Source: Bacteroidota bacterium
Lineage (GTDB): Bacteria > Bacteroidota > Bacteroidia > B-17B0 > Aurantibacillaceae
Assembly: GCA_025359355.1 (NCBI GenBank)
Contig: JANYGR010000340.1
Location: forward strand, 1 to 20,135
Direction of reading: 5' to 3'
Length of the DNA stretch: 20,135 bases
Shown: positions 8,416 to 14,196 of the stretch, piece by piece
Layout of the letters: the number at the start of each line of letters is the position of its first letter
Numbering within the stretch: the stretch's first letter is position 1
Notes under the pieces: generated by a model
Told to the model about the DNA's origin: nothing
Seen by the model: only the letters and a program-made list of their open reading frames with translations
Databases searched by the model: none
Position numbers and translations under genes: made by a program

Positions 8416-8880
8416 TTAAAATGGTAATACTGATTTTGTTTCTTTGGTTTGTTTATATGTTAAAGTAATGTTTTCTGTTACGGTGTGATTGCCTTTTCCA
8501 ACTATTTTTTTCTCTCTACGTGTTTCTTCAATCACAAATTCATTTTCATTAGCACTCATTAAAATGCCCTCGTGCTTTACGCCTTCGGTAGTTTTTACAG
8601 ATACTTTAGTGCCAATGTATTTTTTATATTGAGGTAATACTTTAAAACTTTCTGTAGCGCCTGGCGAAGAAACTTGTAATTCGTAGTCTTCTTTTTCTCT
8701 ATCCAAGTTTTCTTCGATAAACCGGCTTAATGCCACGCAATCAGCAATTACTATATGGTTTGGAGCATCAATATATACTTCAATTTTGTTACCAGCTAAT
8801 ACTTTTATGTCTACAATAAATTTATCAGAGCCTTCAAAATGGCTTTCAATTAAATTTATAATCGTTTGTTTCTTAATCAT
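8416..8880 (-). CDS. rimP: ribosome maturation factor RimP
   Basis: Assists late assembly of the 30S ribosomal subunit. The 154-residue length is normal. The N-terminal alpha/beta domain includes DCVALSRFIEENLDRE and the family signature YELQVSSPGATESFK (about 82-96). The C-terminal SH3-like beta domain starts near YIGTKVSVKT. It is the first gene of the minus-strand operon, with a strong promoter 60-90 bp upstream and a hairpin plus T-run that ends about 11 nt before its ATG. No other in-frame start near the N-terminus looks better. Confidence 0.96.
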   Translation of the reverse strand: MIKKQTIINLIESHFEGSDKFIVDIKVLAGNKIEVYIDAPNHIVIADCVALSRFIEENLDREKEDYELQVSSPGATESFKVLPQYKKYIGTKVSVKTTEGVKHEGILMSANENEFVIEETRREKKIVGKGNHTVTENITLTYKQTKETKSVLPF

Positions 8881-8890
8881 AATTCCGTAA

Positions 8891-8918
8891 AATAAAAAAG
8901 GGACTTATTCGGCCCCTT
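8891..8918 (-). terminator. terminator-like hairpin in the rimP leader (candidate attenuator)
   Basis: On the minus strand, AAGGGGC (8918-8912), loop CGAATAA, GTCCCTT (8904-8898) makes a 7-bp stem with one G-U pair. It is followed directly by TTTTATTTT and then the rimP start about 11 nt later. Hairpin plus T-run is the shape of an intrinsic terminator reading into the operon. It starts about 15 nt after the predicted transcription start, so it lies inside the leader. Alternatives are translational masking of the start region or the 3' end of a very short RNA. Confidence 0.6.
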
Positions 8919-8938
8919 CAATTTTCTATTTGCGAGAA

Positions 8939-8969
8939 CAAATGTAAGCATTTTATTTAGAAATACAAA
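8939..8969 (-). promoter_or_regulatory. promoter of rimP-nusA-infB
   Basis: On the minus strand there is TTTG (8969-8966), then 19 nt, then TACATTTG (8946-8939), an exact fit to the Bacteroidota housekeeping pattern TTTG-N(about 19)-TAnnTTTG. Transcription would start near 8932-8934, leaving a leader of about 53 nt that holds the terminator-like hairpin. Confidence 0.72.
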
Positions 8970-9099
8970 TTATATTTCACGTAACCAACTTTTTTATATG
9001 GCGTTTAACCCAACAAGTAGTCCCCGTAAAGTAAGTTTAATCGCTTTGAAATCTTATCGTAGCTTAATTAAAGATTGACAAAGCCTAATATTTGTCGCT

Positions 9100-9399
9100 A
9101 TGAAAACTACAAAAAAAACAATTAGAAGAGGAAATTTAACAGGATTAAGTTTCTTTTTAGCAAGTTCTTTATTAAATCAAGCAAAAGCAGGCAACGGTTT
9201 TATAGAATCGTTCAAAAAATCAGTCGAAGGAGATGGAATCATTAGTGTTTACATTATCGGTGGGATTTTAGGCTTCGGAATACTTGGATACTTTATTGTT
9301 ACTAAGTTGTCTAAAAATTCAGAAAAAGAGAGTGAAACAAAACATTACATCAAAAATCGCACTCCGAGAAATCACCATCAACATCGCGTAACAAAATAA
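9100..9399 (+). CDS. small membrane protein of unknown function
   Basis: I do not recognise this 99-residue protein. A basic N-terminus is followed by a hydrophobic stretch (about 13-25) ending in NQAKAG, which looks like a signal peptide cut after AKA. Next comes a short amphipathic part (FIESFKKSVEGDG) and a Gly-rich membrane helix (about 47-69). The tail is hydrophilic and basic (KNRTPRNHHQHRVTK). ATG is the only Met, so the start is fixed if the gene is real. A TTTG box preceded by AATA (9087-9094) lies only 5 nt before the ATG, implying a leaderless or very short 5' end if used. Composition and the clean topology favour a true gene. It is divergent from rimP; a perfect 22-bp palindrome covers its stop codon. 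Confidence 0.65.
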   Translation: MKTTKKTIRRGNLTGLSFFLASSLLNQAKAGNGFIESFKKSVEGDGIISVYIIGGILGFGILGYFIVTKLSKNSEKESETKHYIKNRTPRNHHQHRVTK

Positions 9400-9415
9400 A
9401 TAACGTTATTTATTT
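9394..9415. repeat. perfect 22-bp palindrome at the end of the small membrane gene
   Basis: AAATAAATAAC/GTTATTTATTT is perfectly self-complementary and spans the stop codon at 9397-9399. It is followed by GATTC rather than a T-run. It could be a weak bidirectional terminator or a DNA-binding site. Confidence 0.45.
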
Positions 9416-9434
9416 GATTCTTTACTTTACGTTG

Positions 9435-9472
9435 AAAATCGTTTTTTGGGAAACACTAAAAATCGTTTTTTG
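9435..9472. repeat. 14-bp direct repeat upstream of acpP
   Basis: AAAATCGTTTTTTG occurs identically at 9435-9448 and 9459-9472, a 24-bp period. The pair lies 44-81 bp before the -33 box of the acpP promoter, a plausible regulator-binding position. Confidence 0.6.
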
Positions 9473-9515
9473 TTTAATTATTTGATAAACAGTTAATTAC
9501 TTCAATCCTTTTTTT

Positions 9516-9545
9516 TTTGATATTTGGTTGATACAGTTATCTTTG
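9516..9545 (+). promoter_or_regulatory. promoter of acpP-fabF-rnc
   Basis: TTTG (9516-9519), an 18-nt spacer, and TATCTTTG (9538-9545) fit the Bacteroidota promoter pattern. The start would be near 9551, giving a leader of about 20 nt before the acpP ATG. Confidence 0.7.
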
Positions 9546-9570
9546 TTGCGAATTTTAAAACTAAAACACA

Positions 9571-9810
9571 ATGTCAGACATTTCAACAAAAGTAGTATCT
9601 ATTATCGTAGATAAATTAGGTGTAGAAGAAAAAGAAGTAACTCCAACAGCAAGTTTCACTAATGATTTAGGTGCAGACTCTTTGGATACAGTAGAATTAA
9701 TTATGGAATTTGAAAAAGAATTTAATATCGCTATTCCAGACGATCAAGCTGAAAAGATTGCTACAGTAGGAGATGCTATTTCTTATATCGAAGCAAACGC
9801 AAAAAACTAA
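9571..9810 (+). CDS. acpP: acyl carrier protein
   Basis: Carries the growing acyl chain in fatty acid synthesis on a 4'-phosphopantetheine arm. It has 79 residues, the usual length, is acidic, and carries the attachment motif GADSLDTVELIMEFE with the modified Ser at residue 37. It is the first gene of acpP-fabF-rnc, 29 bp before fabF, a gene order conserved in many bacteria. It has its own promoter. Confidence 0.98.
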   Translation: MSDISTKVVSIIVDKLGVEEKEVTPTASFTNDLGADSLDTVELIMEFEKEFNIAIPDDQAEKIATVGDAISYIEANAKN

Positions 9811-9839
9811 GAACTCACTTTTAATCAAATTTATTTTTT

Positions 9840-11093
9840 ATGCAATTTAAGCGCGTAGTAGTTACGGGACTTGGTGCTGTTACACCATTGGGCAGTAGTA
9901 TTAACGATTATTGGACCAATTTAATTAATGGCGTATCGGGTGCCGCACCTATTACACGTTTTGATGCATCTAAATTTAAAACTCAATTTGCTTGTGAAGT
10001 AAAGGGATTTAAATTAGAAGATTATTTTGATAGAAAAGAGGCTCAGCGTTTAGATGCTTTCTCTCATTACGGAATTGCTGCCTCTGTTCAAGCGGTGGCT
10101 GATTCTGGAATAGATAAAGAGGGTATCGATAAAAATGAAATTGGGGTTATTTGGGGCTCTGGTATTGGTGGTTTAGATACTTTCCAAACAGAAACCTTTA
10201 ATTTTGCTAAAGGAGATGGAACGCCTCGTTTCAATCCATTCTTTATTCCTAAAATGATTGCCGATATATGTTCAGGTCATATATCAATTCGTTTTGGTTT
10301 TAGAGGGCCAAACTTCACAACCGTTTCGGCTTGCGCTTCTTCAACTACAGCTTTAATTGATGCATTCACCTATATTAGATTAGGTAGAGCAAACGCCATT
10401 ATTGCCGGAGGTTCTGAAGCTGCCATTAACGAAAGTGGTATCGGTGGTTTTAATGCTTGTCAAGCTATGAGTATGCGTAATGACAGCCCTGCAACAGCAT
10501 CTCGCCCTTATGATAAGGACCGCGATGGTTTTGTATTAGGTGAAGGTGGAGCTTGTTTAGTATTGGAAGAATTAGAACACGCTTTGGCACGTGGTGCTAA
10601 AATTTATGCTGAGGTTATTGGTGGCGGTATGAGTGGAGACGCTCATCATATTACTGCGCCTCATCCTGAAGGATTAGGAGCTACGCTTGTTATGCAACGT
10701 GCTTTGAAAGATGCTGAAATATCTCCAAATGATGTTGATTATATTAATACGCATGGTACTAGTACACCATTAGGCGATACAGCAGAGCTAAAAGCGATTG
10801 CTAATGTGTTTGGAGAACAAGCTTATAAAATGAACATTAGTTCTACTAAATCAATGACAGGCCATTTATTAGGTGCTGCAGGCGCTTTAGAGGCTATTGC
10901 AACTGTATTGGCTGTTCAAAACGATATTGTTCCTCCTACAATAAATCATGTGACATCTGATCCGGATATTGATCCTAAATTAAATTTGACTTTTAATAAA
11001 GCTCAAAAACGTGAAATCAACGTTGCCATTAGTAACACCTTTGGTTTTGGTGGACACAATGCAGCTGTGGTTATCAAAAAATACACTGCTTAA
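9840..11093 (+). CDS. fabF: 3-oxoacyl-ACP synthase II (KAS II)
   Basis: Condenses malonyl-ACP with acyl-ACP to lengthen fatty acids. The 417-residue thiolase-fold protein has the full catalytic set: nucleophile Cys165 in VSACASST, His305 in NTHGTSTPLGD, Lys337, and His342 in GHLLGAAGA. The Gly-rich FGFGGHNA motif lies near the C-terminus (401-408). It is translated from a distinct ATG after an AT-rich gap and runs into rnc with 9 bp between. FabB is unlikely, given the length, the pairing with acpP and the match to FabF signatures. Confidence 0.97.
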   Translation: MQFKRVVVTGLGAVTPLGSSINDYWTNLINGVSGAAPITRFDASKFKTQFACEVKGFKLEDYFDRKEAQRLDAFSHYGIAASVQAVADSGIDKEGIDKNEIGVIWGSGIGGLDTFQTETFNFAKGDGTPRFNPFFIPKMIADICSGHISIRFGFRGPNFTTVSACASSTTALIDAFTYIRLGRANAIIAGGSEAAINESGIGGFNACQAMSMRNDSPATASRPYDKDRDGFVLGEGGACLVLEELEHALARGAKIYAEVIGGGMSGDAHHITAPHPEGLGATLVMQRALKDAEISPNDVDYINTHGTSTPLGDTAELKAIANVFGEQAYKMNISSTKSMTGHLLGAAGALEAIATVLAVQNDIVPPTINHVTSDPDIDPKLNLTFNKAQKREINVAISNTFGFGGHNAAVVIKKYTA

Positions 11094-11102
11094 TTTATTA
11101 TT

Positions 11103-11843
11103 TTGATAAGGCTTTTATCTGTTTTCACCTCCTTATCTAAGGAAGACAAAGAATTCAAACAAAAGCTAAAAAATATTTTGGGATTTTCTCCTAGTAATTT
11201 GGCGTTGTATAAACAAGCTTTTAGGCACAGCAGTTCAAAAAAAGAAATTACAGAACATATTCAAAGTAATGAGCGCTTAGAGTTTTTGGGTGACTCAATT
11301 TTAGGCGCTGTAGTTGCTGAACATTTATTTAAATTATTTCCAACAAGAGACGAAGGTTTTCTTACTCAAATGCGTAGTAGGATTGTTAATGGCCAGCATC
11401 TATTAATATTAGCAAGAAAATTTGGGTTAGATGTTTTGTTACAATCACGCTTAACGAAAAAAGAAAAAGTTGATTCATCTGCTTATGGTGATGTGTTTGA
11501 AGCTTTTATTGGAGCCATTTATCTAGATAAAGGTTACGAGTCGACAAAGCAATTTATATTAAATGATGTGATCAGAAATCATTTGGATATTAATGAGTTG
11601 TTACAAAATAATACAGATTACAAAACTCAATTTCAAATATTGATGCAGCGACAAAAAAACACCTTTGCGTATACAATTATTAAAGAGGGAGAAAGTGGTA
11701 GAGAAAAAACATACACCGTTGAATTGTCTATTAATGGCGAAGCACAAGCGACCTTTGAACACAAGTCGAAAAAAGTAGCTGAACAGAAAGTTGCTCAAGT
11801 TGTATTAGAGCAATTGGGAGAGCCGAAAATAATGGAGAATTAG
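11103..11843 (+). CDS. rnc: ribonuclease III
   Basis: Double-strand-specific endoribonuclease that processes rRNA and other structured transcripts. At 246 residues it has the signature NERLEFLGDSILG (56-68) with acidic residues E57, E60 and D64, and the second acidic pair D130 and E133 in GDVFEAFIGAIYLD. The double-stranded RNA-binding domain follows from about residue 172 (DYKTQFQ...) to the end. The start is TTG at 11103; no ATG lies before the catalytic domain, and the upstream residues align well with the normal N-terminus of the family. It is third in acpP-fabF-rnc and lies just upstream of two tRNAs. Confidence 0.96.
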   Translation: MIRLLSVFTSLSKEDKEFKQKLKNILGFSPSNLALYKQAFRHSSSKKEITEHIQSNERLEFLGDSILGAVVAEHLFKLFPTRDEGFLTQMRSRIVNGQHLLILARKFGLDVLLQSRLTKKEKVDSSAYGDVFEAFIGAIYLDKGYESTKQFILNDVIRNHLDINELLQNNTDYKTQFQILMQRQKNTFAYTIIKEGESGREKTYTVELSINGEAQATFEHKSKKVAEQKVAQVVLEQLGEPKIMEN

Positions 11844-11887
11844 TAATTGCATAAGAGGAAAAAAGTTTTATTTTTTTTGAAAAAAAT

Positions 11888-11917
11888 TTTGTCAAACTAA
11901 AAAAACAGTTACCTTTG
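11888..11917 (+). promoter_or_regulatory. promoter of the tRNA-Gly/tRNA-Leu unit
   Basis: TTTG (11888-11891), 18 nt, then TACCTTTG (11910-11917) is a textbook Bacteroidota promoter. The start would be near 11923, about 40 nt before tRNA-Gly. Confidence 0.75.
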
Positions 11918-11961
11918 CATCCCAATTAAAAAGTTGGCAGTTCATTAACATAAAATTTCAA

Positions 11962-12034
11962 GCGAAAGTAGCTCAGTTGGTAGAGCGTAACCTTGCCAAG
12001 GTTAAGGTCGCGGGTTCGAGACCCGTCTTTCGCT
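11962..12034 (+). tRNA. tRNA-Gly(GCC)
   Basis: A 73-nt cloverleaf: acceptor GCGAAAG/CTTTCGC, D arm GCTC/GAGC, anticodon stem TAACC/GGTTA with loop TTGCCAA (anticodon GCC), T arm GCGGG-TTCGAGA-CCCGT, discriminator T, CCA not encoded. It is the first gene of a two-tRNA transcript. Confidence 0.96.
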
Positions 12035-12036
12035 CT

Positions 12037-12164
12037 ATAATTCTCCAATATGCCCTGGTGGTGGAATTGGTAGACACGCAGGACTTAAAATCCTGTGTCT
12101 TCGCGGACGTACGGGTTCAAGTCCCGTCTGGGGTACAACATACCTAAATATTACGGAGAATTAT
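12037..12164 (+). repeat. inverted repeat bracketing tRNA-Leu
   Basis: ATAATTCTCC (12037-12046) and GGAGAATTAT (12155-12164) are perfectly complementary. The pairing continues AATAT (12047-12051) with ATATT (12148-12152) across a 2-nt bulge. In the precursor RNA this makes a helix of about 15 bp that closes around tRNA-Leu and directly abuts its first base at 12052. It occupies almost the whole 17-nt spacer between the two tRNAs. Confidence 0.6.
12052..12135 (+). tRNA. tRNA-Leu(UAA)
   Basis: An 84-nt class II tRNA with a long variable arm. Acceptor GCCCTGG pairs with CTGGGGT, including a terminal G1-U72 wobble. The anticodon stem CAGGA/TCCTG carries loop CTTAAAA (anticodon TAA). The T arm is ACGGG-TTCAAGT-CCCGT and the discriminator is A, as expected for Leu. 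CCA is not encoded. It follows tRNA-Gly by 17 nt. Confidence 0.95.
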
Positions 12165-12166
12165 TT

Positions 12167-12197
12167 AAAAAGCCTTTCAGAAATGAAAGGCTTTTTT
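12167..12197 (+). terminator. intrinsic terminator after tRNA-Leu
   Basis: AAAAAGCCTTTCA (12167-12179), loop GAAA, TGAAAGGCTTTTTT (12184-12197): a perfect 13-bp stem with a GAAA tetraloop and a T-run. It would work in both directions. Confidence 0.92.
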
Positions 12198-12482
12198 GTT
12201 TTCAATTTTTTTTACTTTCAGAACATGATGATTAATCTTAACTAAGTATTGATCACCAAGTAATTATTGTAATTTGGCAAAAATTTTAGTTAATAGAATA
12301 TATTTTTAATTTATATTAAATTTTATACTTATTATCTTGAATCAGTAAAGTATATAACATATTATCAATTTTATATAAAATATTTTGCATGCAAATGGGT
12401 AGTTTTAACTCATTATAACTACATTTTTCAAATGTTAATTCATTAAAAATTAATTTAATAAAATAATATTTAATTAGAGAAA
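12198..12482. promoter_or_regulatory. AT-rich region upstream of the DUF4421 gene with two adjacent palindromes
   Basis: There is no gene here. Two perfect 12-bp palindromes lie side by side: TTTTATATAAAA (12369-12380) and TTTGCATGCAAA (12384-12395). A -7-like TACATTTT is at 12420-12427 without a good -33 box. The palindromes could be operator sites for the downstream gene; the first may be chance in such AT-rich DNA. Confidence 0.35.
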
Positions 12483-13652
12483 ATGAAAGTAAAAATCTTT
12501 CAAAGTATATATGTGGTATTGTTGGTGTTTTTATCGACCAATATCAGAGCGCAGGACTCCTCTCATGTAAAAAAAAGTGCGTTAGTTAAAACAATTTGGG
12601 ACATTCCCCATAAAACACTTTGGGAAAAATGGATGTGGATACATCGAAGTATTACGTTTGGAATTACCAAAGAACAAAAGATTAATTATGATACCGCTTA
12701 TATTACCTCTTATCACAAGCAGTTAGTAATATCATTGCCAATATCTACTCGGTTTCTACAATTTAGTTTAATTGATTTTAAGAGCGGGAACAAATTAACT
12801 TTTGCGCCTAATTTGGAGTATGATTTAGGAATAAGTCTGAGTTCGAGATGGGCAAGTTTTATTGTTAATACAGGAGTTAAAGTGTATGGTGGAGATATTG
12901 ATGTCAAGGGTAAAACAAAGTATCAGGATTATCAACTTAATCTTTATGGTAGGAAATTTACTACAGATATGTTTGTACAATACTATAGTGGGTTTTATAT
13001 TAAAAATTCACAATCATACTCTAATTATGTGAGTGATAAACCATTTGTTATTAGACCTGATGTGTTTGCGTTGAATATAGGAGTAAGTAGTTATTATATC
13101 GTAAACCACAGAAGGTTTTCATATCAAAATTCATTTTCTTTTGTTGAACGTCAGAAAAAAAGTGCAGGTTCTTTTTTGATTGGATTATATTATTCTTATT
13201 TTAATACAGATGGTAATTCAACACTCGTCGATACCCCATTCAGAGGGAGTTTCGATACGCTTTCTCTAATCAAAAATGGACACACAAATAATTTTGGACT
13301 TAATCTTGGATATATTTATACACTTGTATTTTTAAAAAAATTCTATGTAACCGGATCGTTGGTTCAAGGTGTTGGCGGAGAACAAATAGGTTATCAACGT
13401 GATGATAACTCAATGTATCATCAATTAGTTGGTGGTGCAGGGAAATTAAATGTAAGAGCTGCGTTAGGTTACGATAGCGGAAAATATTTTATCGGAGGAA
13501 TGGGAATGATAGATTACTATTTATTAAAAGGAAACTGGAATTCAACGTTTGATTATAGTTTTGGTAAGTTTATGATTTATAGCGGTTACCGCTTTTCTGT
13601 TTTGAAAAAAGAACGAAAATTTCTCCGTCGCCTTAAACTTATTGATTACTAA
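12483..13652 (+). CDS. DUF4421-type outer-membrane beta-barrel protein
   Basis: Probable outer-membrane protein of a Bacteroidota family of unknown function (DUF4421). The signal peptide ends NIRA|QDSS (about residue 23). The mature part is dominated by alternating hydrophobic and aromatic beta strands, for example LTFAPNLEYDLGISLSSRW (about 106-124) and the closing KFMIYSGYRFSVLKKERK. There is no catalytic motif. The 389-residue length suits a small barrel. It sits after the tRNA terminator, so it must have its own promoter in the preceding AT-rich gap. Assignment to DUF4421 is by pattern recognition; the barrel call is firmer than the family name. Confidence 0.72.
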   Translation: MKVKIFQSIYVVLLVFLSTNIRAQDSSHVKKSALVKTIWDIPHKTLWEKWMWIHRSITFGITKEQKINYDTAYITSYHKQLVISLPISTRFLQFSLIDFKSGNKLTFAPNLEYDLGISLSSRWASFIVNTGVKVYGGDIDVKGKTKYQDYQLNLYGRKFTTDMFVQYYSGFYIKNSQSYSNYVSDKPFVIRPDVFALNIGVSSYYIVNHRRFSYQNSFSFVERQKKSAGSFLIGLYYSYFNTDGNSTLVDTPFRGSFDTLSLIKNGHTNNFGLNLGYIYTLVFLKKFYVTGSLVQGVGGEQIGYQRDDNSMYHQLVGGAGKLNVRAALGYDSGKYFIGGMGMIDYYLLKGNWNSTFDYSFGKFMIYSGYRFSVLKKERKFLRRLKLIDY

Positions 13653-13738
13653 GGTGTGTTAAAGGTGCGCTAAATGTTTTTCATTAGATGTTATTAAGCA
13701 TTGTGCCATAAAAAAATATTGATTACATTTAAATAGAA

Positions 13739-14095
13739 ATGATTGAGACAGAAGAAAAAACAGAAGTCAAAATTGACGTGAAGGTATTGGAGGCTGAAGA
13801 GCGCCAAACCATTGTGCATTGTACTTGCGGAGAAGATTATGCATACCGTATTTGGCCATCTACTTTTTTAATTGAACACGAAACAGGAAAACGCGCTAAA
13901 TTAATCACGGCCTTTAATATTTCCTTTGCTCCTCAATGGTCGTTAAATGATGGACGAGGCTTTACTTTAATTTTTGAAGGACTCAGTAAGAATTGCGCTT
14001 CTTTCGATTTAAAAGAAATAATCCCACAAGATGGAGGCTTTGAAGTTCTAGGTATTCAACGCAATCATACTGATGTGTATCAGGTAAATTTCTAA
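13739..14095 (+). CDS. small conserved-looking protein of unknown function
   Basis: I cannot assign this 118-residue protein to a named family. It is soluble and acidic, lacks a signal peptide, and reads as a compact beta-rich domain (YAYRIWPSTFLI, KLITAFNISFAPQWSL, GFTLIFEGL). A CxC pair is at residues 28 and 30 (HCTCGEDY). The coding frame is clean and the codon use matches the neighbours. TTG (13701-13703), 20 nt, TACATTTA (13724-13731) is a possible promoter ending 7 nt before the ATG. A short hairpin at 14140-14156 may end the transcript. Confidence 0.72.
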   Translation: MIETEEKTEVKIDVKVLEAEERQTIVHCTCGEDYAYRIWPSTFLIEHETGKRAKLITAFNISFAPQWSLNDGRGFTLIFEGLSKNCASFDLKEIIPQDGGFEVLGIQRNHTDVYQVNF

Positions 14096-14139
14096 ACAGT
14101 TTCTTAAGCTTTTTATCTCTGAGCAAATTTTTTCGGAGG

Positions 14140-14163
14140 AGCTTAAAAATTAAGCTATTTTTG
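14140..14163 (+). promoter_or_regulatory. overlapping hairpin and -7 box before lnt
   Basis: AGCTTAA (14140-14146) and TTAAGCT (14150-14156) form a 7-bp hairpin followed by ATTTTTG. The same bases make a -7 box TATTTTTG (14156-14163) for lnt, but a good -33 box is missing. A further TTAAGCT at 14104-14110 could pair with 14140-14146 instead. Confidence 0.35.
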
Positions 14164-14196
14164 TGAGGAATTTATTTATACCTCCATTTTCTAAAC

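Noticed and set aside
11601..11925. Two minus-strand reading frames of 65 and 64 codons
   Set aside because: They lie opposite the RNase III dsRNA-binding region and the tRNA promoter; no protein features.
11962..12135. tRNA-Gly/tRNA-Leu locus as an integration site
   Set aside because: No integrase, no direct repeat of a tRNA 3' end and no foreign genes follow; a normal terminator and chromosomal genes do.
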